From assembly GCF_014201675.1 (NCBI RefSeq), contig NZ_JACHEZ010000003.1, positions 245,290-309,289 of the forward strand: DNA of 64,000 nt, given 5' to 3'. The DNA is from Oceanithermus desulfurans (GTDB lineage: Bacteria > Deinococcota > Deinococci > Deinococcales > Marinithermaceae). The notes under the pieces were generated by a model. The model was not told where the DNA came from. It did no database searches and saw nothing but the letters and a program-made list of their open reading frames with translations. Of this stretch, positions 54,520-63,839 are shown in pieces (the first letter of the stretch is position 1; the number at the start of each line of letters is the position of its first letter). Both the position numbers and the translations under genes were made by a program.

Positions 54520-55734
54520 CTATACCTTTGCCTCCGAAGCCTGAAGTTCAAGGTAGGCCTGTTCCCGCCCCCTTAGCGGTGGACACGGACGCTTGCTGTC
54601 GCGAATACGCACCCACGGACATGCGTTTCCCTCGCATAGCGGTCGGATCGCACAGGTCTGGCAAACCGAGTCGGTGAGCGATCCACCCAGTATCCACGGC
54701 TGCAGGCGCTCGTTGTTGAGCAATAAGGAGCCGTCAGGCAGTAACCGCCCGACCTGGTTCTCGGCTGCTTCGAGCGCGACCGTGCACTTGTTGATCCTCC
54801 CATCCGCGCGCACAACGAAGGAGTAAGGCAACGCCGCATAACAAACCTTGCTACCCGAGTTCATGTTTAGGTCGAGCTGCAAGCCCTCATCCCTCGCCAA
54901 GCGGTACAAACGCAGCAGCGCTCGTTCGTCGTCGAAAATCTTAAGGTTAGCATCGTTCGCGCCTCCCCAGCGCCCGACCTTGTGCAGGTGAAGCCGGAAG
55001 CGTCGATCGCCGGCGAAGGCAGCAGCTAGATGTTCTACGAATGCTGGTATGCCCGAAAGGTTTTCCTGATCAATGTTTACGCGGACGGTGACAACAAAAT
55101 CTCGTCGGCCGTCCTTCATGGATTCCAGGTTGTTCCAAATGGTATCAAACGTGCGGAACCCTTCTTTTCCGATTCGCTTACGGTCGTGCTCCTCCTCGTT
55201 GCCATCCAACGTAATCTGAAAGTTCCGTAAACCCAGCTCATGTAACTCTACGAAGCGATCGGGTGTTAACAGGTAGCCGTTGGTGGTCATGTGTTGCAGG
55301 AGCAACACATCGTGCTCTTGGGCCGTGCGGACAAAATACCGCGTCAAGTCAAGAACGATGTCGTAGGCGGTCAGCGGCTCCCCTCCGAACCATCCGATTT
55401 CAAGCGACTTCAGACCTAGAGCGCGCTTTTGGACCAGCCTACGAATGCCTTGTTGAACGTCCGGATGCATGCGGCCAAGTTGGAAGTCCTCGTAGCAATA
55501 CACGCAGCGAAGGTTGCAATCTTCTGTGGGAAGAAGAATGAGTTGCAAATAGTCGTTGCGAAAATGGCGCGCGAGATGTTGCAGACGTGCTTGATGTAGA
55601 GCATCCTCAAACGAAGCAACTTCATCGGTATTCGTTGTGGCCACCCAACGACCCTTCAAGGTATCGAAGAAACGCGGTTCACCGTTATCCGAGTTCTTGA
55701 CTTTGACTAGGTAGGGTTGGGGCTTCCTGCTCAT
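54520..55734 (-). CDS. Radical SAM/SPASM peptide maturase
   Basis: 404 residues. Radical SAM core with Cys73-x3-Cys77-x2-Cys80 (DCNLRCVYCYED) and GGEP at 117-120; C-terminal SPASM domain with auxiliary-cluster Cys at 298, 317, 358, 361, 367, 372 and 384. The N-terminal ~60 residues are an extra domain that could hold a leader-recognition element. SPASM maturases install thioether, C-C or epimer modifications on peptides or activate sulfatases; two precursor genes next door make peptide modification most likely. Divergent from the precursor pair. Confidence 0.9.
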   Translation of the reverse strand: MSRKPQPYLVKVKNSDNGEPRFFDTLKGRWVATTNTDEVASFEDALHQARLQHLARHFRNDYLQLILLPTEDCNLRCVYCYEDFQLGRMHPDVQQGIRRLVQKRALGLKSLEIGWFGGEPLTAYDIVLDLTRYFVRTAQEHDVLLLQHMTTNGYLLTPDRFVELHELGLRNFQITLDGNEEEHDRKRIGKEGFRTFDTIWNNLESMKDGRRDFVVTVRVNIDQENLSGIPAFVEHLAAAFAGDRRFRLHLHKVGRWGGANDANLKIFDDERALLRLYRLARDEGLQLDLNMNSGSKVCYAALPYSFVVRADGRINKCTVALEAAENQVGRLLPDGSLLLNNERLQPWILGGSLTDSVCQTCAIRPLCEGNACPWVRIRDSKRPCPPLRGREQAYLELQASEAKV

Positions 55735-55843
55735 ACGTACTTATTAGGGCCAGATGCGTTGGATGAAGGTTGACGCATAGTTCATTATTCTCACAACCCT
55801 GAAGCAACCTAATGCTCTCTATCCTGAACGCGAGGAGGTAACC

Positions 55844-56032
55844 ATGGGGAAAGAGGCAAGGAAGCGTATCCAAATTAGGCCCGAGGACTACACGGTCACC
55901 AGCGACGGCAAGGTGCTGATCCACAACGAAGAGTTGGCCAAGCACATTGCTGAAAGTCTTTCTGCGGCGGAAAGCGGCATCGAAAACGCGGAGCCCGCCA
56001 GCATGGACTTTCTGTGCCCGATCGTCCTGTAG
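55844..56032 (+). CDS. Putative RiPP precursor peptide A1
   Basis: 62 residues, unrecognised family. Very strong ribosome site GAGGAGGT before the ATG. Leader part (about 1-40) is charged and contains V18, D21, G22, L25, I26, L31, A32, A36 and E37, all at the same positions in A2. The C-terminus (EPASMDFLCPIVL) is the probable core: hydrophobic with a single Cys58. It is divergent from the maturase and 13 bases before A2. Core boundaries and modification are inferred. Confidence 0.75.
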   Translation: MGKEARKRIQIRPEDYTVTSDGKVLIHNEELAKHIAESLSAAESGIENAEPASMDFLCPIVL

Positions 56033-56045
56033 AGGAGGCTTGCGC

Positions 56046-56240
56046 ATGCCGGAAGAAAACACAATCATCATCGAGAACGACAGCGACGTCATCCACGTCC
56101 AGCCCGACGGCACGCTCTTGATCAACGATCCTCATTTGGCTGAAGCGCTCGCTGAAGCTCAAGCGATCGAGGAGGAAGAGGGCTTCGTGAGGTTTGTGCC
56201 CAACATCGGATGTAACAGCAACTGCAACTCCAACTGTTGA
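56046..56240 (+). CDS. Putative RiPP precursor peptide A2 (CNSNCNSNC core)
   Basis: 64 residues, ATG 56046 with GAGGAGG upstream; an open frame before this start has no ribosome site. The leader shares nine identically placed residues with A1. After an acidic patch (EEEE, 42-45) the peptide ends NIGCNSNCNSNC: three Cys (56, 60, 64) each separated by Asn-Ser-Asn, a Cys-rich repeat typical of thioether-bridged radical SAM peptides. Cys-to-Asn or Cys-to-Ser crosslinks are plausible but unproven. A strong hairpin follows. Confidence 0.78.
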   Translation: MPEENTIIIENDSDVIHVQPDGTLLINDPHLAEALAEAQAIEEEEGFVRFVPNIGCNSNCNSNC

Positions 56241-56253
56241 TTCAAGAACGGGT

Positions 56254-56286
56254 CGCCACAACCGTGCGCACCGCACGGTTGTGGCG
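56254..56286 (+). terminator. Strong hairpin after the precursor genes
   Basis: Perfect 15-bp stem CGCCACAACCGTGCG (56254-56268) / CGCACGGTTGTGGCG (56272-56286) with a 3-base loop, 13 bases after the A2 stop and 12 bases before the convergent S9 peptidase end. Only TT follows, so it may act more by stability than by a T-run; it probably serves both strands. Confidence 0.8.
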
Positions 56287-56297
56287 TTGGCTCATGG

Positions 56298-58184
56298 CTA
56301 GAGGCGCTGCGTGAACCAGTCGAGGATTTCTTCCAGGCGCTTCACCCGCCGGTCGGGGCGGCCGGAGCGGGAGAGTTCGTGGCCCTCCTCGGGCACCCGC
56401 AGGAACCGCGCCGGCACGCCGCGGCTTACCAGGGCGGCGAACCAGGTCTCGCCCTGGTCGATGGGGCAGCGGTGGTCCTGCTCGGCGTGGACGACGAGGG
56501 TGGGGGTCTTGAGGGCGTGGGCGTGGGCGAGCGGGCTCTGCTGCCAGTAACGGGAGGGGTCTTCCCACAGGCCGGCACCCAGCTCGAGCTCGGCGAAGCG
56601 GATCCCGATGTCCGAAGCGCCCCAGAAGCTCGTCCAGTTGCAGATCGAGCGCTGGGTGGCCGCGGCCTTGAACTTGTCGGGGTGGCGCGCGGTCAGCCAG
56701 TTGGTCATGAAGCCGCCGTAGGAGCCGCCCGCCACGCCCAGGCGCCCCGCGTCGAGGCCGAAGCGGTCCACCGCGGCGTCCAGGAAGCCCAGCAGATCGG
56801 CGGCGTCGGCCTCGCCCCAGCGGCCCTTGATCTGAGCGTAGTCCTGTCCGTAGCCCACCGAGCCGCGCGGATTGGCGTAGACCACCGCGAGCCCGCGGGC
56901 GCGCAGCAGGTAGAACTCGAAGAGCATCGCCCGGCCGTAGGCGGCGTGGGGGCCGCCGTGAACGTACAGGACGGCAGGGTGGGGACCGTCGCCTGCGGGC
57001 AGGAGCACCCAGCCCTGGACGTCGTGCCCCTCGGGGGCGCACCAGCGGAAGGTCTCGGGCCGGGGCCACCCCTCCAGCAGGTCGGCGTTGGGGTCGTACA
57101 CCGGCTCGTCGCCGGTGTAGAGGACCGGCGGGTGGTGGTGGTCCTCGAGCAGGGTGTGGCGCACCTCCCCCTCGCTCACCGCGAAGGCCGCAAGGCTGCC
57201 CGGCAGCTCCAGCGGACCCTCGACCCGACCGTCCGGACGCAGGCGGTAGAGCCGTCCCTCGCCCGCCTCGGTGACGCTGAACCAGAAACCGCCCTCACCG
57301 TCGGGCTCGAGCGCCCGTCCGTAGCCACCGTAGTGCACGTCGGAGACGAGCGAGAGCCCCACGTAAAGCGTCTCGGGCGTCAGGCGCTCGGCTTCGCCGC
57401 CCGACCGGGGCAGCCGCCACACGCCCGGGCTCGCGCCGATGCCCGCGGCCCAGTCGTAGCCCACGAAGTAGACCCAGCCGCCGTCCTCGGAGAAGACGGG
57501 GTCGCTCACGGGTCCGAAGCCGCCCCCGATCTCGACCGCTTCCCCGCCCGGCCGCCAGCGGTACAGCCGCTGAATCCAACGGCGGCGCTCCTCGAAGTCC
57601 GCGCTCGCGACCAGCACGAGCTCGCCCGTCCGGTCGTCCCAGGCGACCGCGTCCACGTCGGTGGGCAGCTCACTGGGCGCGCTCCACTCGCCGTCCGGGT
57701 GCCGCACCCGCACCTGGAGGCTCCGCTCGGGAAGCAACCCGACCCCGTCGAACTTGAAGGGCAACCGGTCGAAAACGCGCGGCGCGTCCGGCTTCGCCGG
57801 CTCCTCGTCGCCCCGGGTCAGGACCGCCAGCGCCCCCTCGGGGCCCAGTACGTAGCCCTCCACCCCGGCCTTGAACGAGGTCAGCGGCTCGGCCTCACCC
57901 CCCGCGAGGTCGAGCCGGAAGAGCTGCTTGACCTTGTCGCGCTTGCGCAGAAAGTAAACGTATCGCCCCCCGTCCCAGCGAGGGCTAGTCGTGTCCTCCT
58001 GGGTGAGTGCGCGGCGCTGGCCGTCGCGCTGCAGCCAGAGCCGGGACCGGTAGCGGGGCGGTTCCCCCTCCTGCTCCGGCGCTTCGATGGACGTCTCCAA
58101 GAAGAGCGCGCCCCCTCCGGGACCGGGTGTGAGGTCCGAGAGGAAGCGCAGCCGGTAGAAGTCTTGCGGGTTAGGATCGGGCAT
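56298..58184 (-). CDS. S9-family prolyl oligopeptidase / acylaminoacyl-peptidase
   Basis: 628 residues: N-terminal beta-propeller (about 1-360) and C-terminal alpha/beta hydrolase. Catalytic Ser is in AGGSYGGFMTNWLT, Asp in HAEQDHRCPIDQGE and His in PEEGHELSRSGRPDRR. Cytosolic (no signal peptide) and likely removes acylated or short peptides. It is convergent with the precursor genes. Its composition matches the host, so it is probably not part of the RiPP locus, but a role in peptide turnover there cannot be excluded. Confidence 0.94.
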   Translation of the reverse strand: MPDPNPQDFYRLRFLSDLTPGPGGGALFLETSIEAPEQEGEPPRYRSRLWLQRDGQRRALTQEDTTSPRWDGGRYVYFLRKRDKVKQLFRLDLAGGEAEPLTSFKAGVEGYVLGPEGALAVLTRGDEEPAKPDAPRVFDRLPFKFDGVGLLPERSLQVRVRHPDGEWSAPSELPTDVDAVAWDDRTGELVLVASADFEERRRWIQRLYRWRPGGEAVEIGGGFGPVSDPVFSEDGGWVYFVGYDWAAGIGASPGVWRLPRSGGEAERLTPETLYVGLSLVSDVHYGGYGRALEPDGEGGFWFSVTEAGEGRLYRLRPDGRVEGPLELPGSLAAFAVSEGEVRHTLLEDHHHPPVLYTGDEPVYDPNADLLEGWPRPETFRWCAPEGHDVQGWVLLPAGDGPHPAVLYVHGGPHAAYGRAMLFEFYLLRARGLAVVYANPRGSVGYGQDYAQIKGRWGEADAADLLGFLDAAVDRFGLDAGRLGVAGGSYGGFMTNWLTARHPDKFKAAATQRSICNWTSFWGASDIGIRFAELELGAGLWEDPSRYWQQSPLAHAHALKTPTLVVHAEQDHRCPIDQGETWFAALVSRGVPARFLRVPEEGHELSRSGRPDRRVKRLEEILDWFTQRL

Positions 58185-58191
58185 GCCCCAT

Positions 58192-58215
58192 GCTACTGAC
58201 CCGCGGGTCAGTAGC
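58192..58215. terminator. Perfect 24-bp palindrome at the end of the DUF4139 gene
   Basis: Each half reads GCTACTGACCCG. It contains the DUF4139 gene's stop (58208-58210, minus strand) and lies immediately before the S9 peptidase start, so it may partly separate the two genes. No T-run. Confidence 0.6.
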
Positions 58216-59266
58216 GCAAGGTCACCGTGTAAACGAACTCGCGCACCTCTCCCGGCTTGAGGGTGACCACGTAGCGGTAGCCCTGGGGCGTGCGCTCGGC
58301 CCCCGGCGGCAGCTTGAGCACCAGCTCGCGGGCGCTGAAGCCCTCAGCGAGCTCCACCCGCACGGGCTGGCTGCGGGGGTTGCGAAGCGTGGTGCGGACG
58401 CGGTAGGCCTTTTCCTTTCGCTCGTCCTTCAACACCTCGACACGGCGCTCGGCGCGCCCCTCGGGGTCGGCGCCCAGCCAGACCTGGACCCGGCTCCCCT
58501 TGGCGGCGTCCTGCATGAAGGCCTGGCCCAGCAGGATGCCGTCCGCGCGTACGTTCACCAGCCCCCCCGCCAGGGCCGCGGGCGCGGTGAAGGTGTACCC
58601 ACGGGTGAAGGCGATGCGCTCGATGGGGGCGAAGCTCCCCTGGTAGCGCCAGGTGTAGACGGGATCGAGGTCGGCCTTCAGGAAAGGCAGCTCGTTGACC
58701 CCGGCCTCCAGCGTCGGGGGGTTGTCGAGGACGTAGCGGTAGACCCCGCCGCCGCTGCCCCCGTAGCTCGGCATCGGCGCCGCCTCGGCGACGGCCTCCA
58801 TGGCCAGGCCTCGCGCCGACTTGGCCATGACCGGAGCGCCGCCCGAACGCAGCGGCACCTCCCCGGCCACGAAGGTCAGCCGCTCGAACGCCAGCGGCCG
58901 CCCCAGACGGTTCTCCACCTTGCTCCAGCCCACGAAGCGCCCCCGGTCGGCGTCCAGCTCGTAGTAGAGGCTGTACCCCAGGTTGCGGGTCAGGTAGGCG
59001 AGCTGCGCCGCTCCCGCGCCCTCATAGAAGAAGGTCACGGCGCCGCCACGCCAGACGCGCCGGGTCTCCTCCACCCCGAGCAGCCGCACCGTCCCGTCCA
59101 CCAGCGAGCCGGACAGCTCGGCGTCGGGGAACCAAGTCCAGCTCGCAGCGGGAAGCCGGACGGGTTCGTGAATCTCGGCGAACCCGTTGTAGACGAAGGC
59201 CTGCTGGGCCGCCGCGAAGCCCAGCCCCAACACCGCCAGGAGGACCGTCCAACTTTTGGTTTTCAT
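58208..59266 (-). CDS. Secreted DUF4139-like protein
   Basis: 352 residues. Signal peptide of about 20 residues (TKSWTVLLAVLGLGFAAAQ) then a beta-rich protein with the family patterns YNGFAEIHEPVRLP and a C-terminal TTLRNPRSQPVRVELAEGF..YRYVVTLKPGEVREFVYTVTLRY. Members of DUF4139 are secreted or surface-associated and of unknown role. A Gly-rich stretch (SYGGSGGGVYRY) sits in the middle. Monocistronic or loosely linked to the S9 gene downstream. Confidence 0.8.
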   Translation of the reverse strand: MKTKSWTVLLAVLGLGFAAAQQAFVYNGFAEIHEPVRLPAASWTWFPDAELSGSLVDGTVRLLGVEETRRVWRGGAVTFFYEGAGAAQLAYLTRNLGYSLYYELDADRGRFVGWSKVENRLGRPLAFERLTFVAGEVPLRSGGAPVMAKSARGLAMEAVAEAAPMPSYGGSGGGVYRYVLDNPPTLEAGVNELPFLKADLDPVYTWRYQGSFAPIERIAFTRGYTFTAPAALAGGLVNVRADGILLGQAFMQDAAKGSRVQVWLGADPEGRAERRVEVLKDERKEKAYRVRTTLRNPRSQPVRVELAEGFSARELVLKLPPGAERTPQGYRYVVTLKPGEVREFVYTVTLRY

Positions 59267-59280
59267 AGGACCAGACTAAC

Positions 59281-59315
59281 GCACCCGCCCATGAGAGGCG
59301 CTCACGGGCGGGTGC
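59281..59315 (-). terminator. Hairpin at the end of the opp operon
   Basis: 10-bp stem GCACCCGCCC (59281-59290) / GGGCGGGTGC (59306-59315), 15-base loop with inner pairs. It lies 16 bases after the OppF-like stop on the minus strand. Confidence 0.65.
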
Positions 59316-59330
59316 GGCAGAGCGCGAAGA

Positions 59331-60317
59331 TCAGAAGATGTCGTCGCGGATGCAGGCCTTGTAGTGCCCCGGGGAGACCTCGCGCAGCTCGGGAACCGTC
59401 TCGGCGCACTCGGGGATGGCGTAGCGGCAGCGGGTGCGGAAGACGCAGCCCGAAGGCGGGTTGATGGGGCTGGGGATGTCGCCCTCGAGCACGATGCGCT
59501 CGCGCTTGATCGTGGGGTCGGGCACCGGCACGGCCGAGAGCAGGGCCTCGGAGTAGGGGTGCTTGGGGTTGGTGTAGAGCTCCTTGGCCGGGGCCATCTC
59601 CATAATCTTGCCCAGGTACATCACCGCGATGCGGTCGGAGACGTATTCGACAACCGCAAGGTCGTGGGCGATGAAGAGCAGCGTCAGCCCCAGTTCGTCC
59701 TTGAGGTCCTGGAGCAGGTTGACGACCTGCGCCTGAATGGAAACGTCGAGCGCGGATACGGGCTCGTCGGCGACGATGAACTCGGGGTCCACCGCGAGGG
59801 CGCGGGCGATGCCGATGCGCTGGCGCTGCCCGCCGGAGAACTCGTGGGGGTAGCGGCGCATGTGGTCCGGGGAGAGGCCCACGAGCTTGAGCAACTCGGC
59901 CACCCGGTCGGTGCGCTCCTGGGCCGTCTTGACGAGGCGGTGGATGATCAGCGGCTCGGCGATGATGTCGCCCACGGTCATCCGCGGGTTCAGCGAGGCG
60001 AAGGGGTCCTGGAAGATGATCTGCATGCGGCGGCGGAAGGGCCGCAGCTCGGGCTTGGACAGCCCCACCACGTCGGTGCCGTCGAAGATGACCTCGCCGT
60101 CGGTGGGCTCGATGAGGCGCAGGATGGTGCGGCCGACCGTCGTCTTGCCCGAACCCGACTCGCCCACGAGGCCGAGCACCTCGCCGCGGTTGACGTAGAA
60201 GCTGACGTCGTTCACCGCCTTGACGTGCCCCACGGTGCGCGAGAGGATACCGCCGCGGATCGGGAACCACTTCCTGAGGTGGTTGACTTCCATGAGGGGC
60301 GTGGCGTCCCTGGTCAT
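59331..60317 (-). CDS. Oligopeptide ABC transporter ATPase, OppF/DppF type
   Basis: 328 residues. Walker [13 protein letters not shown], signature [15 protein letters not shown], Walker [15 protein letters not shown], and the C-terminal oligopeptide/dipeptide extension with Cys-rich [18 protein letters not shown] that binds a cluster in some members. One of two ATPases of a peptide importer. Overlaps the OppD-like gene by 4 bases. Confidence 0.95.
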   Translation of the reverse strand: MTRDATPLMEVNHLRKWFPIRGGILSRTVGHVKAVNDVSFYVNRGEVLGLVGESGSGKTTVGRTILRLIEPTDGEVIFDGTDVVGLSKPELRPFRRRMQIIFQDPFASLNPRMTVGDIIAEPLIIHRLVKTAQERTDRVAELLKLVGLSPDHMRRYPHEFSGGQRQRIGIARALAVDPEFIVADEPVSALDVSIQAQVVNLLQDLKDELGLTLLFIAHDLAVVEYVSDRIAVMYLGKIMEMAPAKELYTNPKHPYSEALLSAVPVPDPTIKRERIVLEGDIPSPINPPSGCVFRTRCRYAIPECAETVPELREVSPGHYKACIRDDIF

Positions 60318-61336
60318 GCGTGGGCCTCCTCCCTGATCTCCCGCCAGCGCACGCAGCGCACCATGTGGCCGTTACCGGCGTCCTCCAGGGGCGGGATCTC
60401 CTGGTCGCACACCCCGGGGACCGCGTACTTGCAGCGCGGGTGGAAGGCGCACCCGGGCGGCAGGAAGAGCGGGTTGGGCACGTTTCCGGGGATGGCCTCA
60501 AGCCGCTGCTGGTTGACGGCGCTCTCGTCGACGCGCGGCACCGAGTTCAAGAGGCCCATGGTGTAGGGGTGCAACGGGTCTTTGTAGGTGTTGACCACGT
60601 CGGCCTCTTCGACCGCCCGGCCCGCGTACATCACCACGACGCGGTCGGCCATCTCGGCGACCACGCCCAGGTCGTGGGTGATGAACATGATCGACATGCC
60701 GATCTCTTCCTGCAGCTTTTTCATCAGCTCCAGGATCTGCGCCTGAATGGTGACGTCGAGGGCGGTGGTGGGCTCGTCGGCGATGAGCAGGCTGGGGTTG
60801 CAGGAAAGCGCCATCGCGATCATCACGCGCTGGCGCATCCCGCCCGACATCTGGTGCGGGTAGTTCTTCAGGCGTTTGTGGGGTTCGGGAATGCCCACCA
60901 GATCGAGCATGTCGGCGGCCAGCTCCAGCGCCTCCTTCTTGCTCTTGCCCTGGTGCAGCACGATGGCCTCGGCGATCTGGTCGCCCACGGTGTAGACGGG
61001 GTTGAGCGAGGTCATCGGTTCCTGGAAGATCATGGCGATGTCGTTGCCGCGAATGCGGCGCATCTCGTGTTCGGGCAGCGAGAGCAGCTCCTTGACCTCG
61101 CCATCCTTGCCGCGGAAGTGGATTTCGCCGCCCGCGATCATCCCGGGAGGCATGGGGATCAGGCGCATCATCGCCAGCGCCGAAACCGATTTACCCGAAC
61201 CCGACTCCCCTACGACGGCGAGCGTTTCACCCTTATCGATGTGATAGGAAACGCCGTCAACGGCCTTGACGATGCCTTCGTCGGTCTTGAAGTGCACCTT
61301 CAGGCCCTTGACCTCTAATAGACGCTTGTCGTTCAT
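60314..61336 (-). CDS. Oligopeptide ABC transporter ATPase, OppD/DppD type
   Basis: 340 residues. [17 protein letters not shown] (Walker A), [15 protein letters not shown] (signature), [14 protein letters not shown] (Walker B) and the C-terminal [18 protein letters not shown] element. Partner of the OppF-like subunit. Immediately downstream of the disrupted OppC-like permease. Substrate-binding protein is not in the window. Confidence 0.95.
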   Translation of the reverse strand: MNDKRLLEVKGLKVHFKTDEGIVKAVDGVSYHIDKGETLAVVGESGSGKSVSALAMMRLIPMPPGMIAGGEIHFRGKDGEVKELLSLPEHEMRRIRGNDIAMIFQEPMTSLNPVYTVGDQIAEAIVLHQGKSKKEALELAADMLDLVGIPEPHKRLKNYPHQMSGGMRQRVMIAMALSCNPSLLIADEPTTALDVTIQAQILELMKKLQEEIGMSIMFITHDLGVVAEMADRVVVMYAGRAVEEADVVNTYKDPLHPYTMGLLNSVPRVDESAVNQQRLEAIPGNVPNPLFLPPGCAFHPRCKYAVPGVCDQEIPPLEDAGNGHMVRCVRWREIREEAHA

Positions 61337-61353
61337 CTAAGCTCCTTTGGTCG

Positions 61354-62832
61354 CTAGTGCTCTGCGCGGGGATCGAGCGCGTCGCGCAAGGCATCTCCTA
61401 GATAGTTATACGTCAATATGCTAACAAAGATAAAGAACCCGGGGATAAACAGCCATGGCCGCTCCTTGATGGCGCTGATGCCGATCTGCTGGGCCTTCGA
61501 GAGCAGGAGCCCCCACGAAGAGGAGGGTTCCTGGATGCCCAGGCCAAGGAACGAAAGCCCCGACTCCGCGAGGATGTAGCCGGGGATGGCCAGCGAAGCG
61601 ACGACGATCAGGTAGCCGAGCGTGCCCGGGATGATGTGGCGGAAGAGGATGCGCGTGTCGCCCGCGCCCAGGGCCTTGGCCGCCTGGGCGTACTCCATCT
61701 CCCGCAGCTGCAGCACGAAGCCGCGGATGTTGCGCGCCAGGCCGCCTCAGCCCACGAAGGCCAGGATGGTGAGCACGAGCAGGAAGCGCGTCGAGGAGGG
61801 CATGTCGTACTGCGCCAGCATGCCCGAGAGGATGATCAGCAGGAAGAGGCCGGGAATCGCCGCGAGGATCTCGGTGGTGCGCATGATCAGGTCGTCCACG
61901 TCGACGGCCAGCCGCCCGAAGAGGAACATCCAGACCATGGTCCCCAAGAGCCCGCCGAAGACGAGCATGGCCAGGTACCGCTCCAAACCCTCGCTGATCG
62001 AGAGGAAGCCCTGCATCGTGGTGTAGAGCACCGCAGTGGCCGCACCCCAGAAAGCGTACTGCAGCACCAGGCCGACCAGGAAGACGGGTACCCGCCGCTC
62101 GTGCACGGCCTCGCGCCAGCCCTCGGCCAGGGCGCCGCCGCTGAAGAAGCCGTTCTGCTGGGCCGCGTCTTCTTCACCGGGAGCCGCGTGGCGCTTCTGC
62201 GGCGGCCGGAAGAGGCCGCGGACGATGTGCACCCGGCTGCCCGCGTAGTAGCCGGAGATGCCGCCCATGGTGATGCCGATCAAGAGGGCGACGATCGTCG
62301 CCAGGATCCCGATCGTCAGGCTGATGCGCGCGCCGAACCAGATGCGGCTGAACATGTCGCGTCCGAAGTCGTCGGTGCCCCAGAGGAAGAGGTAGGCCTT
62401 CTCCTCGACCAGCCAGGGACCGCCCATCAGGTGCAGGTCCATGGGGATGAAGCCCAGGAACTTGTAGGGGTAGCCCTTCACGAAGAAGTAGATGGGGTAC
62501 TTCTCCTCGCAGTTCTCCTTGAACTCGAGCTTGAAGGTGCGGAGGTTGCGCGAACGCTCGACCTTGCAGACGTAGGGCCGGGTCCAGCGGCCGTCCTCGG
62601 TCTTGAAGTAGACCTTGGTGGGCGGCACGAACTGCAGCTTGCGGAAGCTCTTGGCCTCGGGGTAGGGCCCGACGAAGTCGGCAAAGAGGGCGAGGGAGTA
62701 GAGCACCAGCAGCACCACGCTCGCCCAGCGGGCGAAGGGGTGGCGCCGGAAGCGCATCCACGCTTTCTGCCAGTAGCTCTGGCTGTGCTCGCCTAAGCCT
62801 TCGCGGAGGTTGGTGTCGTGGATGTCGGACAT
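61354..62832 (-). pseudogene. OppC-type permease interrupted by an in-frame TGA
   Basis: From ATG 62832 the frame encodes an OppC-like permease (N-terminal helix WASVVLLVLYSLALFADF, a large soluble segment, then helices) to TGA at 61749-61747, and continues in the same frame with the conserved GGLARNIRGFVLQLREMEYAQAAKALGA region to 61354. The stop falls where relatives have Trp (G-W/x-G-L-A-R), so a single TGG-to-TGA change explains it. All else is intact. It could be a real nonsense mutation, a recoded UGA or a sequencing error. Total would be 492 sense codons, long for OppC because of an insertion between helices 1 and 2 and another near 205-280. Confidence 0.8.
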
Positions 62833-62840
62833 CGTGGCTC

Positions 62841-63839
62841 CTAGCTGTAGCGGATCCGCGGATCCACCCAAGCGAGCAAGAGGTCGGAGAGCAGGTTACC
62901 GATCATCAGCAGCACCACCGAGATCGAGATGCTGCCCATGAGAATGTAAACGTCGATGCTGAAGATGGCGTCGAGGATCATGGGCGTCAGCCCGGGCCAG
63001 GCCATCACCACCTCCACGAAGCCGGCGCCCCCGAAGAGCTCGGGAAGCAGGAAGCCGATCGAGGCGATGATGGGGATCACCGCGTTGCGCAGGATGTGTT
63101 TGTAGATGACCACGCGCTCCGACAGCCCCTTGGCGCGCGCGGTGCGCACGTAGTCCTGCATCTTGGTCTCGAGCATCTGGGTGCGCATCACGCGCGTAAG
63201 GCCTGCGGTTCCGGCGGTCCCGGCGACGATGACGGGCAGCACCGCGTGCCACATCACGTCGAGCCACTGGCGCCACTTGGGCGCCTGAAAGAAGTCGACG
63301 CCGTCGATGTAGAGCGAACGCATCCCCCCGATGGGGAAGATCTCGTGGCCGAAGGTGTCCTTGAGCCAGAGGGCGAAGTAGAGCATGAGAAGGGCGAAGA
63401 AGAAGTTGGGGACCGCCAGGCCGAAGAAGGCGAAGCTGGTCCAGAAGCGGTCGCCCCAGGAGTACTGCCTGAGGGCCGAATAGATCCCGATCGGTATGGA
63501 GACGACGTAGATGAAGACGATCGAGGAGACGACGAGCACCATGGAGTTGAGGATGCGCGGTTTGAGCACGTGCCAAACGTCGGTTTGATAGCTGAGCGAA
63601 AGGCCCAGGTAGCCCTTCATAAAACCCGACAGCCACTTGGCGTACTGGACCGTGAACGGCTGGTCCAGGCCGAAGAGGCGGCGGAAGTTCTCGATTTGTG
63701 CGCGGTCGTACGAGGGGTCCAGCTCGAGCCGGGTAATGAAGTCGCCGGGAGCCAGCTGGATCACCAGGAAAGCCAAAAAAGTAGCCCCCAGAAAGGTGGG
63801 GATCAGGTGCAGAAAGCGGCGTAGGATGTATGCGGTCAT
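62841..63839 (-). CDS. Oligopeptide ABC transporter permease, OppB/DppB type
   Basis: 332 residues from ATG 63839. Six helices, EAA loop RTQMLETKMQDYVRTARAKGLSERVVIYKHILRNAVIPII. The N-terminal MTAYILRRFLHLIPTFLGATFLAFLVIQLAPGD fits the family. Frames further upstream run into the homopolymer tract and are not real. First gene of the visible OppB-OppC-OppD-OppF order; its promoter lies in the unreliable end of the contig. Confidence 0.94.
   Translation of the reverse strand: MTAYILRRFLHLIPTFLGATFLAFLVIQLAPGDFITRLELDPSYDRAQIENFRRLFGLDQPFTVQYAKWLSGFMKGYLGLSLSYQTDVWHVLKPRILNSMVLVVSSIVFIYVVSIPIGIYSALRQYSWGDRFWTSFAFFGLAVPNFFFALLMLYFALWLKDTFGHEIFPIGGMRSLYIDGVDFFQAPKWRQWLDVMWHAVLPVIVAGTAGTAGLTRVMRTQMLETKMQDYVRTARAKGLSERVVIYKHILRNAVIPIIASIGFLLPELFGGAGFVEVVMAWPGLTPMILDAIFSIDVYILMGSISISVVLLMIGNLLSDLLLAWVDPRIRYS

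Noticed and set aside
55770..55798. TTGACG upstream of precursor A1 considered as the -35 box of its promoter
   Set aside because: No acceptable -10 hexamer lies 16-18 bases downstream, so the precursor promoter remains unassigned.
56298..58184. S9 peptidase considered as part of the RiPP locus
   Set aside because: Convergent orientation, strong separating hairpin and host-like composition; the M16 enzyme is the better leader protease.
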